Assembly: GCA_017644325.1 (NCBI GenBank)
Contig: JAEPLS010000001.1
Span: forward strand, 372,001 to 436,000
DNA: 64,000 nt
Source of the DNA: Prochlorococcus marinus CUG1438
GTDB taxonomy: Bacteria > Cyanobacteriota > Cyanobacteriia > PCC-6307 > Cyanobiaceae
Direction of reading: 5' to 3'
Shown one piece after another: positions 25,977 through 36,125 of the stretch. Position numbers and translations under genes: made by a program. How positions within the stretch are numbered: position 1 is the first letter of the stretch; every line of letters starts with the position of its first letter. Under the pieces are notes generated by a model. It ran no database searches. It was given only the letters and a program-made list of their open reading frames with translations, and was not told where the DNA came from.

Positions 25977-26859
25977 AAGACTCGATCATCTCTTTATAAA
26001 AAAGATATCTTTCGAAGGATTTATTTAAATTACAGCCTTCGTCATTGATGTGTAAGCAGTTACGAAATTTACACTTAATTCCTTCATCGATTACTTGTTT
26101 ATATATTTCTGAATAAAGATTTGGTAACAAGCTAATATCAACCTCAAGAGGTTGCATATTAAAACCAGGGGTGTCCACGATATAACTTTGATTTGATAAG
26201 GAAAATAACTCTACATTTCGAGTAGTGTTTTTACCTCTCTTTATTTTGTTGGAAACTGGTGCAGTACTATTTTGAAGACCTGGAATAATCATATTCAGCA
26301 AAGTAGTTTTACCAACACCAGAAGGACCCATAAAAATTGAACACTTATTTTGCTTTAACTCAGCTAATAAATTTTTAAAGCAATCAGATTTCTGGAAATT
26401 TAGAGTTATTGCTTGATAACCCCATGTCCGAAATTTATCAAGTAAAAATTTTCTTCTCTTAGCTGAAATTAAATCACACTTTGTCAAAACTAAAGAAACT
26501 TCAACTCCCATCGATTCTGCTGATATCAAAAATCTATTAACTTGAGACAAATTTAACTCTGGCTCTTCAACGGAAAAAGTAATGTATATGTTAGAAATGT
26601 TTGCAACGGATGGTCTAGATAATAAATTTTTTCTTTTTTTTAAACTTCTTATTACTGCGCGTTTGCTATTTAAATCAATATTTTCAATTACTACTTCGTC
26701 TCCAACAAAAATCAATTGATCTTTAAAATTTATGGACTTTCTTACCTTACATAAAAATTTCTCACTATTTTCAAAATTTTCTTGATTTATTAAGTCAACT
26801 AAATAAAAGTCACTAAATTTTTTCGTAACTAAACCTAAGTTTTCACAATTATTTTTCAT
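25942..26859 (-). CDS. rsgA: Ribosome small-subunit maturation GTPase RsgA
   Basis: RsgA helps late 30S maturation. The 305-residue protein shows the circularly permuted GTPase order: G4 TKCD near residue 125, G1 [12 protein letters not shown] near 178, G3 DTPGFN near 230. A C-terminal zinc knuckle follows ([14 protein letters not shown]), preceded by an OB fold. It overlaps the tusA-like gene by 11 bases in the dnaJ-tusA-rsgA transcript. Confidence 0.95.
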   Translation of the reverse strand: MKNNCENLGLVTKKFSDFYLVDLINQENFENSEKFLCKVRKSINFKDQLIFVGDEVVIENIDLNSKRAVIRSLKKRKNLLSRPSVANISNIYITFSVEEPELNLSQVNRFLISAESMGVEVSLVLTKCDLISAKRRKFLLDKFRTWGYQAITLNFQKSDCFKNLLAELKQNKCSIFMGPSGVGKTTLLNMIIPGLQNSTAPVSNKIKRGKNTTRNVELFSLSNQSYIVDTPGFNMQPLEVDISLLPNLYSEIYKQVIDEGIKCKFRNCLHINDEGCNLNKSFERYLFYKEMIESSKNHYYQNQED

Positions 26860-27079
26860 TCAATATTTTTATTTTTATAAATTGTTCATTTCCTTTGATT
26901 TGTTTAAACAAACATCCCATCTCTCTTAAATTGGTTAATACCATTTCTTCTGGTTCACCTTTATCTAGTTCAACTATAAGTTGTTCATTTTTGGATAACT
27001 TCTCTAAAGCCAATTTAATTTTGACTACATTTAAAGGACATGGAACAGATTTAAGATCCAAACGCTTTAAAGTGGTCAT
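26849..27079 (-). CDS. TusA/SirA-family small sulfur-carrier-like protein
   Basis: This 76-residue protein has the TusA fold signature, LDLKSVPCPLNVVKIKLALEKL split around the single key cysteine (CPLN in place of the E. coli CPEP). It lacks partner tusBCDE genes here. The role in cyanobacteria is uncertain; sulfur transfer is inferred. The start overlaps the dnaJ stop by one base and the end overlaps rsgA. Confidence 0.85.
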   Translation of the reverse strand: MTTLKRLDLKSVPCPLNVVKIKLALEKLSKNEQLIVELDKGEPEEMVLTNLREMGCLFKQIKGNEQFIKIKILNEK

Positions 27080-28203
27080 TAGGATTCTTTACCAAATAAT
27101 TTACTAAAAAGTCCAGTACTAGAATTGATATTTTTATCCGAGTATTGAGAAGCTAAACCCTCTAAAAGCTTTCGTTCTTCGTCATTTATACGAGTTGGTA
27201 ATTTTACTTTTACGAGAACTTCATGATTTCCTCTCGCTACTGGATTACCAAGTCTAGGTACACCCTTATTCTCAAGTGAAAGAGTAGTATTCGGTTGAGT
27301 ACCACTTGGAATTTTTAAATTAACATTTCCATCAACTGTAGTAATTTCAACAGTGTCACCTAAAATAGCCTGTAAATAACTCACAGCTATTTCTGAGTAA
27401 ATAGTTATTCCATCTCTTTTAAGTTTTGAATCATCCTTAACCTTAATAAAAACATAAAGATCTCCAGGTGGACCCCCTTTTAAACCAACATTTCCCTCTC
27501 CGGAAACTCTTAATTTAGTACCAGTATCAACTCCAGCAGGGATATTAATTCTTAGTTTTTTTCTGACTTGCTTTACTCCGTTACCGCCACAACTTAAACA
27601 TGGATCCGCAATTATCTGACCAGCTCCATTACATGAAGGGCATTCTGCTACTTGTGTGAAATTACCAAAAGGTGTTCTAGTAGCTCTTCTAACTTGTCCA
27701 CTACCTCCACATGTTGAGCAAGTTTTTGGACCGGTTCCTGGTTTGGCACCTGTCCCCTTACAGACTTCACATGTCTCAAGGTGAGGAATTTTAATTTCTC
27801 TTTGTTGTCCAAATATTGCATCTTTAAAATCAACATTAAGGTCATACCTTAAATCATCTCCTTGTTGAGGGCCTCTTCTTTGAGTTCTTCCTCCCTGTGG
27901 ATTTTGTCCACCAAAGCCATTAAAAAAGGTTTCAAATAAATCTGCAAATCCCCCCATATCACCCATATCAGGCATTCCAGCCGCACCTCCTAAGCCTGCC
28001 TCTCCAAACTGATCATATCTAGCTCTCTTTTCAGGATCAGCTAATGCTTCATAAGCCCTACCAATTTCTTTAAATTTGTCTTCAGCACCTGGTTCTTTAT
28101 TTACATCAGGATGATATTGCCTTGCTAATTTTCTATAAGCCCTTTTTAAGGTATCCGCATCAGCATCTCTTGAAACTCCTAGTATCTGGTAAAAATCAGC
28201 CAT
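27079..28203 (-). CDS. dnaJ: Chaperone protein DnaJ
   Basis: This full-length type I DnaJ of 374 residues has the J domain with YHPDVNK (HPD near residues 31-33), a Gly/Phe-rich linker, four CxxCxGxG zinc motifs ([32 protein letters not shown]) and the C-terminal peptide-binding domain. It stimulates DnaK ATPase. It follows grpE on the same strand with a 29-base gap. Confidence 0.97.
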   Translation of the reverse strand: MADFYQILGVSRDADADTLKRAYRKLARQYHPDVNKEPGAEDKFKEIGRAYEALADPEKRARYDQFGEAGLGGAAGMPDMGDMGGFADLFETFFNGFGGQNPQGGRTQRRGPQQGDDLRYDLNVDFKDAIFGQQREIKIPHLETCEVCKGTGAKPGTGPKTCSTCGGSGQVRRATRTPFGNFTQVAECPSCNGAGQIIADPCLSCGGNGVKQVRKKLRINIPAGVDTGTKLRVSGEGNVGLKGGPPGDLYVFIKVKDDSKLKRDGITIYSEIAVSYLQAILGDTVEITTVDGNVNLKIPSGTQPNTTLSLENKGVPRLGNPVARGNHEVLVKVKLPTRINDEERKLLEGLASQYSDKNINSSTGLFSKLFGKES

Positions 28204-28232
28204 CAGATAATACTCAAGTAAAAATTTGGAAT

Positions 28233-28952
28233 TTATACATCTTCAGAAGTATTCTCCTCTGAATGAATATCCTCTTCAACTGTATCCTTTTCTTCTTCCT
28301 GTTGTGAATTTTGTTTACCAGGTCCCATAGAAACTTTAACCAAAGCATGTCTCAAAACCTTACCTTCCAGGTGATATCCTCGTTGCAGTTCTTCTACAAT
28401 AAAATCTTCATTAAACTCTTCACTGGGCTCTCTTAAGACAGCTTCATGTAAATTAGGATCAAATTGCTGACCAACAACTCTCATTGGTGCAACTCCTTGT
28501 TGTTTTAAAACCTCTACTAATTGTTTATATAATCCTTGATAACTTCTATGAAGAGCTTGAGCTTCTTCACTTTCTGGTTTAAGTTGTTGTCTTGCTCTTT
28601 CAAAATTATCAACAATAGGAAGTATGGCCGTTAGAGTTTTAGATACAAGTTGAATTTTTAAATCATCCTGATCTCTAGACTGCCTTTTTCTAAAATTATC
28701 AAAATCAGCTGAAATTCTTACATATTGATTTTTTAATGTTTCATGCTCCTTTTCTAACTGTTCTAACCTTGCATCATTATTAGAAATAGTATTTTTTAAT
28801 TCTTCAGTATTTATTTCTTCTGTTTTTTGAGGAGATGATTCATCATTTTTATTTACTAGATCTTCTGTTGATGATGCATCTTCAGAACAATTTTCCTGTT
28901 CAGAAATATCATTATCTTTATTATCAATATTGTCTGATTGATTTTCAATCAT
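28233..28952 (-). CDS. grpE: DnaK nucleotide-exchange factor GrpE
   Basis: This 239-residue GrpE has an acidic low-complexity N-terminus, a long coiled coil (about 55-100) and the conserved beta domain ([37 protein letters not shown]). An acidic tail extends past the family core. It forms an operon with dnaJ. A dnaK gene is also in this window but about 33 kb away. Confidence 0.95.
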   Translation of the reverse strand: MIENQSDNIDNKDNDISEQENCSEDASSTEDLVNKNDESSPQKTEEINTEELKNTISNNDARLEQLEKEHETLKNQYVRISADFDNFRKRQSRDQDDLKIQLVSKTLTAILPIVDNFERARQQLKPESEEAQALHRSYQGLYKQLVEVLKQQGVAPMRVVGQQFDPNLHEAVLREPSEEFNEDFIVEELQRGYHLEGKVLRHALVKVSMGPGKQNSQQEEEKDTVEEDIHSEENTSEDV

Positions 28953-29027
28953 TTTTTTAGAAATTTAATAAGACTATTTTCCATTAAAATGATGCACAAA
29001 ACAAGTTGCGGAAGCCCGCACAAAAAT

Positions 29028-29522
29028 TTAAGAAGGAACAAACCTTAATGCTAAACCGTTATTACAGTATCTTTTACCTGTAGGAGCTGGGCCATCATTA
29101 AAAACATGGCCTTGATGACCCCCACATCTAGAACAATGATATTCAGTTCTTGGAACAATTAACTTGAAGTCAACCTTTGTTTCAATCGAACCTTGAATCG
29201 AGTCCCAAAAGCTTGGCCAACCTGTGCCACTATCGTACTTTTTATCTGAAAGGAAAAGCGGTAAATCACAACCAGCACAGTGAAAAATCCCACTTCTTTT
29301 CTCGTTATTTAATTGACTGCTGAAAGCTCTTTCAGTTCCTTCCTCCCTCAAAATATAATAGGATTCTGGGCTAAGCCTAGTTTTCCATTCATTATTAGAT
29401 AAATTCCACTCCTCTTTTGAAGCAAGTGAAGAGGCTAATACTTTCATTGGCTTAAAAATTTTTTTTAAAATTGACATAGTAGGAATTAAAATAAAAGTTC
29501 TTCTAGATAGCAATTGATTCAT
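29028..29522 (-). CDS. msrB: Peptide methionine-R-sulfoxide reductase
   Basis: MsrB repairs the R-form of methionine sulfoxide. The zinc cysteines CAGC and CSRC, the substrate motif GTGWPSFWD, HCSRCGGHQGHVF and the catalytic RYCNNGLALRF are visible. At 164 residues it has an N-terminal extension of about 30 residues with a basic-hydrophobic start (SRRTFILIPTM), possibly a signal sequence or membrane anchor. It is divergent from the dihydrouridine synthase gene with 23 bases between. Confidence 0.93.
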   Translation of the reverse strand: MNQLLSRRTFILIPTMSILKKIFKPMKVLASSLASKEEWNLSNNEWKTRLSPESYYILREEGTERAFSSQLNNEKRSGIFHCAGCDLPLFLSDKKYDSGTGWPSFWDSIQGSIETKVDFKLIVPRTEYHCSRCGGHQGHVFNDGPAPTGKRYCNNGLALRFVPS

Positions 29523-29545
29523 ATACTTAAATCACATAAAAAATA

Positions 29546-30550
29546 ATGAATTTCATTAAAACCAATTCTATTAAAAATATTCATAAATTAAGTATTGCTC
29601 CAATGATGGATTGTACTGATAAACACTTCAGAATGATAATGAGAAAAATAAGTAGTGAAGCTCTCCTATATACAGAAATGATTGTGGCCCAAAGTTTAGT
29701 TTATACCAATAAAAAAGAAAAACTTTTGGATTTTAATTATGAAGAACACCCTATATCAATTCAATTTGGTGGAGATAATCCTGAAATGCTTAAAGAAGCT
29801 GCACGAATGGCTGAAGATTGGGGTTATGACGAAATAAATTTTAATGTTGGTTGTCCAAGTCCAAGAGTCTGTTCTGGGAATTTTGGCGCTTCACTAATGA
29901 AAGATCCCCCAAAAGTAGCAAAATGCATAGAATCATTAAAAAACAGCTGTAACTTACCGATTACAATTAAACACAGAATAGGTGTAGACGATGATGATAG
30001 TTTCAAAAATTTGAATAATTTTGTGAGGGAAATAGCAAATGCTGGTGCAGACAGATTTACAGTTCATGCTAGAAAAGCCATTTTAAAAGGTCTAAATCCA
30101 AAACAAAACAGAACTATACCTCCCCTTAAGTATGATGTAGTAAAAGAATTAAAAAAATCAAATCCAGAATTATTGATAGAAATCAATGGAGGTTTCACAA
30201 ATATCGATGAATCACTAAACGCCTTAATTGATTTTGATGGTGTAATGGTTGGAAGATCAGTATATAAACACCCCTTGAGGTGGTCCGAAATTGATCAAAA
30301 GGTTTACGGTATCAATAAAAAACCAATTTCTGCTTCAAATATTATTTTCTCCTTAGTTCCATACTTAGAAGATCATTTAAGTAATGGAGGAAAATCATGG
30401 GATATTTGTAAACATCTTATAAATCTTGTAGAAGGTATTCCAACAGCAAAAATTTGGAGGAATCAAATTTCAAAAAAATCTATAACAAAAGAATTGGATA
30501 TCAAATACCTTATTGAATTAACTTCCAAACTTGAAGAAATGGGTTACTAA
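29546..30550 (+). CDS. dusA: tRNA-dihydrouridine synthase, DusA type
   Basis: This 334-residue flavoenzyme reduces uridines in the tRNA D-loop. Visible are the FMN-barrel start LSIAPMMDCTDKHFR, the catalytic segment NFNVGCPSPRVCSGNFGASLM with its cysteine near residue 106, the KHRIG motif and the GVMVGRSVYKHP phosphate-binding turn. The GCPSxRV pattern fits DusA best. The 3' end overlaps the convergent RNA-binding protein gene by four bases. Confidence 0.9.
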   Translation: MNFIKTNSIKNIHKLSIAPMMDCTDKHFRMIMRKISSEALLYTEMIVAQSLVYTNKKEKLLDFNYEEHPISIQFGGDNPEMLKEAARMAEDWGYDEINFNVGCPSPRVCSGNFGASLMKDPPKVAKCIESLKNSCNLPITIKHRIGVDDDDSFKNLNNFVREIANAGADRFTVHARKAILKGLNPKQNRTIPPLKYDVVKELKKSNPELLIEINGGFTNIDESLNALIDFDGVMVGRSVYKHPLRWSEIDQKVYGINKKPISASNIIFSLVPYLEDHLSNGGKSWDICKHLINLVEGIPTAKIWRNQISKKSITKELDIKYLIELTSKLEEMGY

Positions 30551-31161
30551 TTATCTTCGTTTGAAGAATTCCCTTCAGTAGAAACTCCTCTTTTTCTTCT
30601 AATTCGACCACTTTCATATTCTGAGTTTTCAGAAGTATTTCCATAACTTCTATCTTCCCAACCTTCTGCACCAGAAGATTTATTAGTATAAGAAGTATTA
30701 GGTTCAGAATTACCGCCACCGCCGTAACCGCCACCGCCATTGTTACCGCCACCGCCGTAACCGCCACCGCCATAACCGCCATTGTTACCGCCACCGCCGT
30801 AACCGCCACCGCCATAACCGCCATTGTTACCGCCACCGCCGTAACCGCCACCGCCATAACCGCCATTGTTACCGCCACCGCCGTAACCACCTCTACCTCC
30901 TCTGCGAGATCCTCCAGATCCTCTTGGTTCTGCTTTATTAATTCTTAGTGGTCTTCCCATAAGTTCTGTGCCTTGTAAGGCATCAATAGCTTTTGACTCA
31001 ATAGTTTCATCAGACATCTCAACAAATGCGAAACCTCTCTTTCTGCCAGTATCTCTTTCAAGGGGGAGAGAGCAATTTAAAACTTCCCCAAAAGGAGCAA
31101 ACAACTGTAAAACATCTTCGCGCTCTGCACGGAAAGGCAAATTGCCAACAAAAATACTCAC
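30547..31161 (-). CDS. RRM RNA-binding protein with glycine-rich tail
   Basis: This 204-residue protein has one RRM at residues 1-80 (RNP2 IFVGNLPF, RNP1 RKRGFAFVEM). A Gly/Tyr/Asn-rich tail made from repeated NNGGYGGGGYGGGG units and a charged C-terminus follow. It belongs to the cyanobacterial Rbp family linked to cold response and mRNA localisation. The tail probably drives weak multivalent interactions. Its gene carries a minisatellite and overlaps dusA by four bases. Confidence 0.93.
   Translation of the reverse strand: MSIFVGNLPFRAEREDVLQLFAPFGEVLNCSLPLERDTGRKRGFAFVEMSDETIESKAIDALQGTELMGRPLRINKAEPRGSGGSRRGGRGGYGGGGNNGGYGGGGYGGGGNNGGYGGGGYGGGGNNGGYGGGGYGGGGNNGGGGYGGGGNSEPNTSYTNKSSGAEGWEDRSYGNTSENSEYESGRIRRKRGVSTEGNSSNEDN
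30739..30890 (-). repeat. 42-bp in-frame minisatellite in the rbp tail
   Basis: Three perfect 42-bp copies (30739-30780, 30781-30822, 30823-30864) and a partial fourth encode NNGGYGGGGYGGGG. The repeat is far more GC-rich than its surroundings because of GGN/CCN codons. Copy number probably varies between strains. Confidence 0.95.
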
Positions 31162-31278
31162 TTTAAACTCAACAAATAAAAATTACCTAATTAAAAAAAC
31201 TATCCTAGGGTAGTTTTAAAACATTACTTCTTTATTCTACTTCAAAGGTTACCCTTGTTGTAGAAAAAAACTTGAGAT

Positions 31279-32658
31279 TCAAAGTATCAATTTTTTCTGC
31301 CAACTAATTACTTGCTTTTCTACTTGAGTAAAACTTGTTCCACCTTCACTAGTTCTTGACTGAACGACATTAAAAGGTTCAAGATCCACGAAAAGATCCT
31401 CATCAAAATCAGGATGAAATTTTTTAAATTCATCAATCTTAAGATTTTTAAATAACATTTTTCTCTCCAAGCAATATTTAACAATTTCTCCAACAACTTG
31501 ATAAGCCGTTCTGAAGGGAACCTGCTTGGCTACTAAGTAATCTGCCAAATCTGTAGCATTAGAAAAATCATTTTCTACCGACGCAGTTAAGTTTTTAATA
31601 TTAAATTCTATTCCCTCATTAATCAAAATAGTCATTGCTTTTATGCAAGAAGATAAAGTCTCTGCAGTATCAAATATTGGCTCTTTATCCTCTTGAAAAT
31701 CTTTATTGTAGGCAAGTGGTACCCCTTTGACCATAGTTAACAATGCTTGAAGGTGTCCATATACTCTTCCTGTTTTACCTCTTATCAATTCGGGAACATC
31801 TGGATTTTTTTTCTGCGGCATTAAGCTACTGCCAGTTGCGCATTTGTCTGTTAATTTTGCAAAAGAAAATTCATCAGTTACCCATAAAATTATTTCCTCT
31901 GAAATCTTACTCAAATGGGACATTGCTAAAGCCGATGCAGAAACAAACTCTATAGAAAAATCTCTATCACTTACGGCATCAATACTATTTTTATAAATCT
32001 TCTCAAAACCCAATTCCGAAGCCGTAAAGTTCCTGTCAATTTTTATTTTTGTACCAGCTAACGCTGCAGCTCCTAAGGGGGAAGTATTGACTCTTGATCT
32101 TACTTCTTTAAACCTATCGCGATCTCTCTGAAACATTTCTAAATAAGCCAACAAATGATGAGCCAAAGACAGCGGTTGTGCTCTTTGCATATGAGTGTAT
32201 CCAGGAATCAAAGTATAAATATTAGATTTTGCAAGATTTAAAAAAGACTTTTGCATTTCAGTTATTAAAATATCAAGATTATCAATCTCCTTTCTTAGCC
32301 ACAATCTTATATCTGTACCAACTTGATCATTTCTGCTTCTACCTGTATGTAATTTTTTTCCAGTTTCACCTATTAAACTAATTAGTTTTTCCTCGATACA
32401 ATAATGAATATCTTCAGAAGGGAGACTTGGCAAAAATTTACCCTCCAAAAACTCAACTTTTATTGATTCAAGACCATTAATAATCTTTAGACTTTCAGTA
32501 TTAGATAAAACTTGCGTTTTGCCAAGCATTTTTGCATGGGCTATGGAACAATCTAAATCTTCTAATATAAGTTTTTTGTCAAAACCAATTGAAGCATTAA
32601 ATTCTTCAATAAAAGGGTTAAGTGTATTATCAAATCTTTTACTCCAAACTTTTGCCAT
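31279..32658 (-). CDS. argH: Argininosuccinate lyase
   Basis: ArgH cleaves argininosuccinate to arginine and fumarate. The 459-residue protein has the fumarase/ASL signature [15 protein letters not shown] near residue 278, the catalytic-histidine region [16 protein letters not shown] near 155 and the N-terminal TGRSRNDQV. Its substrate is made by ArgG, whose gene lies at 59 kb in this window. Confidence 0.97.
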   Translation of the reverse strand: MAKVWSKRFDNTLNPFIEEFNASIGFDKKLILEDLDCSIAHAKMLGKTQVLSNTESLKIINGLESIKVEFLEGKFLPSLPSEDIHYCIEEKLISLIGETGKKLHTGRSRNDQVGTDIRLWLRKEIDNLDILITEMQKSFLNLAKSNIYTLIPGYTHMQRAQPLSLAHHLLAYLEMFQRDRDRFKEVRSRVNTSPLGAAALAGTKIKIDRNFTASELGFEKIYKNSIDAVSDRDFSIEFVSASALAMSHLSKISEEIILWVTDEFSFAKLTDKCATGSSLMPQKKNPDVPELIRGKTGRVYGHLQALLTMVKGVPLAYNKDFQEDKEPIFDTAETLSSCIKAMTILINEGIEFNIKNLTASVENDFSNATDLADYLVAKQVPFRTAYQVVGEIVKYCLERKMLFKNLKIDEFKKFHPDFDEDLFVDLEPFNVVQSRTSEGGTSFTQVEKQVISWQKKLIL

Positions 32659-32719
32659 ATGAATTAGTAACTTTTTATATCTCTAATAAAGCATTTTTTT
32701 TTATAGGTGACAAAAATAC

Positions 32720-34063
32720 TTATTTCAATTGAAATACAACCATAGATGCATCATCTTCAAGATGTCTATTTTGTCCTGTAAAATCATCCAATTTTTTAAA
32801 TAGTTTATTCAAAATTTCTTGGGAAGTATAAGATTGCTTACATAATTTTGTAAGGGTTTTTATTAACCTTTCCTCTTCAAATCTTTCACCTAAAGAATTA
32901 GAAGTATCTATCACTCCATCAGTGTAATAAAGCAATAGATCATTTTCTTTAAGTTTGATTTCACCACAACAATATTCGGCTTCTTTCTGCAATCCAAGAA
33001 CAAAACCTTCTGCATCCAATTTTATAATTTCCTGATTTGAGTTTTTCCACAGCAAAGGCGGATTATGTGCTGCATTGGCAAATCTCAATTTTCTAGTTCT
33101 AGGGTCATAATCAGAATAAAATAATGTCACAAATCTATGTGATTGGTCTAAATCGTTTATGGCTAGTTGATTCAGATCATGCAAAATTCGATCTGGAGGT
33201 AACCCAGTCAGAACCTCGGCGCGTAACATTCCTCTTAACATAGTCATTAGAAGACCCGCTGGAATCCCTTTACCCATAACATCACCTATTACTAAAGCCC
33301 ATCTAGCTTTCTCTTTTCTTTTTTCAGAGATATTTGTCTTTAAACACATAAAATCATAGTAATCTCCGCCTAACTGAAGTGCTGGTCTACAATGTGCCGC
33401 AACATCAACACCGTAAATAATTGGACAATATTCTGGAAGTAATTGAGATTGTATTTCGGCTCCAGTAGAAATTTCTCTATCTACATTTTCATGCTTTTTC
33501 TTTGTTTTAATTAAACAATAATTTTCTAATCCAACAGCAAGACAATTTTGAATAAAAGTAAAGTTACTATCATCAGTAATAGATTTCCCTGATGAGTTAT
33601 TACTAAAAATATAAATAAATCCTCTACATTTTCCTCTAGATATAATTTTTTCTGTTTCGATTTTATAATCTCTAAAATTATTTTTTAAATTATTTTCAAA
33701 AATTTGAATTTCCTTTATTTTAAAATTTTTGGAAAAATTAAATTGATTAAAAAAACAATTAATTTCTTCTTGTATTTTTATAAATTCAGTACTGGCAGAA
33801 ATTTTTATATTTTCATGCCATATATCACCCTCGGAATTTAAGGGGATAATTAATATTATTTTTTCATTAAAAACATGTTTCAATATTAGGCAAACATAAT
33901 CCAATAATTTATTTATGTTGGAAAAAGATTTTAAATAATATGCTAGCGAGGATGCAATTTCAGAAAATTTATTAATTTTTTTTGGAGATAGCGAAGATTC
34001 TTTATCTAAAAATTGTTGGATAAATTTGTTTGAAAAAATTTTTTCTTTATGATTATTTTTCAC
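32720..34063 (-). CDS. SpoIIE/RsbU-type serine phosphatase
   Basis: This 447-residue protein has an N-terminal GAF-like region (about 40-180) and a C-terminal PP2C-like SpoIIE domain (about 200-445). Metal-binding motifs are VIGDVMGKGIPAGLLM, YYTDGVID and EDDASMVVFQL. Such enzymes dephosphorylate anti-anti-sigma proteins. No anti-sigma kinase or STAS partner lies beside it, so the target is not evident here. Confidence 0.88.
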   Translation of the reverse strand: MKNNHKEKIFSNKFIQQFLDKESSLSPKKINKFSEIASSLAYYLKSFSNINKLLDYVCLILKHVFNEKIILIIPLNSEGDIWHENIKISASTEFIKIQEEINCFFNQFNFSKNFKIKEIQIFENNLKNNFRDYKIETEKIISRGKCRGFIYIFSNNSSGKSITDDSNFTFIQNCLAVGLENYCLIKTKKKHENVDREISTGAEIQSQLLPEYCPIIYGVDVAAHCRPALQLGGDYYDFMCLKTNISEKRKEKARWALVIGDVMGKGIPAGLLMTMLRGMLRAEVLTGLPPDRILHDLNQLAINDLDQSHRFVTLFYSDYDPRTRKLRFANAAHNPPLLWKNSNQEIIKLDAEGFVLGLQKEAEYCCGEIKLKENDLLLYYTDGVIDTSNSLGERFEEERLIKTLTKLCKQSYTSQEILNKLFKKLDDFTGQNRHLEDDASMVVFQLK

Positions 34064-34130
34064 AACAAATTAAATAGATAAATATGTTTTAACATTAAAT
34101 TTAAATATTTAAAAAAATTTAATTAAATAT

Positions 34131-35435
34131 TTATTTATCTGCAAGCATAGCCTCCACAAATTCATAACTATTAAAAGGTCTCAAGTCTTTAATTCCCTCT
34201 CCGGCTCCAATAAATCTTATAGGTAAATTAACTTCTTCAGATACAGCTAAAGAAACACCACCTCTTGAAGTACCATCTAATTTTGTAATAATTGCTCCAC
34301 TTAAATTTGCTGATTTAGCAAAACTTTTAGCTTGTTTTAAGCCATTTTGACCTTGACTCGCATCTAATACAAGTAATGATTCAACAATAGCATCTGGAAC
34401 CTTCTTATCAATTATTTTTTTTATTTTTGTTAGTTCATCCATCAAATTATTTTTTGTTTGCAGTCTACCTGCTGTATCAACTAACAATAAATCAACGTTT
34501 CTTGTTTTTGCAGAATTAATTGCATCAAAGACTACGGCAGCCGGATCAGCATTTTTTGATTGATTAGATATAACATCAACATTACTTCTCTCACCCCATA
34601 TTTTTAGTTGCTCTACTGCAGCAGCTCTAAAAGTATCTGCGGCAGCTATCAAAGTTTTATAGTTACTTCTTGATGACAAATATGCTAATTTTCCTAATGT
34701 AGTAGTTTTACCAACTCCATTAACTCCTACCAATAACCACACATTTAACTTACCTTTTTGAGGAACTAAAAGATCAGTACCTGAATTTTTTATTGGTTTA
34801 TCAATAATTAATTTTAATTCTTTCTTTAAAAATTTTATTCCTGCTTCCCCACCTACAACTTCTTCGTTTAATTTTTTTCTAAGAGAACCAATAACTTTAT
34901 CAGTTGAATCAATACCAACATCTGCTCTTATTAATAAGGTCTCCAAATCATCAAGAGATTCAGCAGTAAGAGGATCATCTCCCAATTTATCCAACAATTC
35001 AGTGACAAATCCTTTTCGTGTTTCTTCTAAACCTTTCCTTAATTTAGTTAACCAATCAATTTCATCTATGGTAATTTGATTTACTTTTTTTCCTTGAGCC
35101 GCTAATACCATTGCTGACCAAGTGAAATTATCATCAAATTCTCCCAATTGAGCTTGATTAATGGTTTCAGGTGATCTAGTAATTTTTTCTGTACTAGAAC
35201 TATCAATTGATTCTTGCTTCTGTAATTCTTGTTTTTTTTCTTCTTGCTTCTGTAATTCTTGTTTTTTTTCTTCTTGCTTCTGTAATTCTTGTTTTTTTTC
35301 TTCTTGCTTCTGTAATTCTTGTTTTTTTTCTTCTTGCTTCTGTAATTCTTGTTTTTTTTCTTCTTGTCGTTTTTTTAAAAGTGCATAGGCTTGCTCGGCC
35401 CACTCTTTAGAATTATTTGAATCAGCATTAGTCAT
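34131..35435 (-). CDS. ftsY: Signal recognition particle receptor FtsY
   Basis: FtsY docks SRP-ribosome complexes at the membrane. The 434-residue protein has the NG domain at about 130-434: P-loop GVNGVGKTTTLGKLA, DTFRAAA, DTAGR, TKLDGTSRGG and GAGEGIKDLRPF. Before it lies a Lys/Glu/Gln coiled segment (about 16-75) formed by five copies of the decapeptide EEKKQELQKQ. FtsY acidic N-domains vary in length; here that variability is a DNA minisatellite. Confidence 0.96.
   Translation of the reverse strand: MTNADSNNSKEWAEQAYALLKKRQEEKKQELQKQEEKKQELQKQEEKKQELQKQEEKKQELQKQEEKKQELQKQESIDSSSTEKITRSPETINQAQLGEFDDNFTWSAMVLAAQGKKVNQITIDEIDWLTKLRKGLEETRKGFVTELLDKLGDDPLTAESLDDLETLLIRADVGIDSTDKVIGSLRKKLNEEVVGGEAGIKFLKKELKLIIDKPIKNSGTDLLVPQKGKLNVWLLVGVNGVGKTTTLGKLAYLSSRSNYKTLIAAADTFRAAAVEQLKIWGERSNVDVISNQSKNADPAAVVFDAINSAKTRNVDLLLVDTAGRLQTKNNLMDELTKIKKIIDKKVPDAIVESLLVLDASQGQNGLKQAKSFAKSANLSGAIITKLDGTSRGGVSLAVSEEVNLPIRFIGAGEGIKDLRPFNSYEFVEAMLADK
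35211..35370 (-). repeat. 30-bp in-frame minisatellite in ftsY
   Basis: Five head-to-tail 30-bp units begin at 35221, 35251, 35281, 35311 and 35341; the first four are identical and the fifth diverges only at its end. They encode EEKKQELQKQ in the FtsY N-domain. The unit contains an 8-T run (poly-A on the coding strand), a slippage-prone sequence. Confidence 0.95.
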
Positions 35436-35492
35436 TGATATTTTTAATACGTATTTATTAATTTTAAAATATTATTTATTTATATCAAATAA

Positions 35493-36125
35493 TCATTGCG
35501 ATTTAACTGTTTGTAATCTCCTTAGAACTCCATTAATAAATTTTCTTCCTTGCATATCACTATATTTATTAGCTAAATTTACAGCCTCGTCACAAGCAAC
35601 AGAAACAGGTGTACTGAGAAAATTAATATCCACGTATGCTAAACGCAGAATATCTCGATCAATTCTTGGTAATCTTTTTAATCTCCACCCATCCATTGCT
35701 TTATCAATATCAGAATCAATGATTGTGAGATTATTGATAATATTAATTATTCTTTGATTCACATCCTCTCTAATATCAATTCGTCCACTAGAAACTATTA
35801 ATTTTGGAAAATCTAATGTTACTGAAAGCGTATTCATAACAGTTTCAATTTTTTTTAAAGACTTTTTTAACTCATCTCTAACATTTGAAAAAGAGGAATC
35901 GATTCCTTCATGCAATTCACTTTCTAATATTTTTTGCGATGCGTTTTCTAACTCTGATTCACAATTATCTAATTCATCTCTGCAATGATGTATTAAGGAA
36001 TCTAAAGCAGATTCAAAAATTTCATCTATTTGAAATTTATTTAATTTAAAATCGCCTTTATCTTTTATTAGACCTAGAGAAATTAAAGATAATTCTCTAG
36101 ACAAAGATTTATTATTATGCATCAA
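35493..36125 (-). CDS. nusB: Transcription antitermination factor NusB
   Basis: NusB joins the rRNA antitermination complex. The 210-residue protein has an N-terminal SRELSLISLGLI helix, a central extension typical of cyanobacterial NusB, and the conserved C-terminal IDRDILRLAYVDI...VACDEAVNLANKYSD...FINGVLRRL pattern. It abuts the DUF502 gene (stop and start adjacent) and precedes ftsY. Confidence 0.92.
   Translation of the reverse strand: MMHNNKSLSRELSLISLGLIKDKGDFKLNKFQIDEIFESALDSLIHHCRDELDNCESELENASQKILESELHEGIDSSFSNVRDELKKSLKKIETVMNTLSVTLDFPKLIVSSGRIDIREDVNQRIINIINNLTIIDSDIDKAMDGWRLKRLPRIDRDILRLAYVDINFLSTPVSVACDEAVNLANKYSDMQGRKFINGVLRRLQTVKSQ

Noticed and set aside
30510-30890. Ala/Val-rich minus-strand ORF over the rbp glycine tail
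   Set aside because: It is a frame shadow of the 42-bp repeat in the RRM protein gene.
35161-35410. Cys/Phe-rich and Arg/Lys-rich ORFs on both strands over the ftsY repeat
   Set aside because: They are out-of-frame readings of the 30-bp minisatellite; the unit length is a multiple of three, so every frame stays open.
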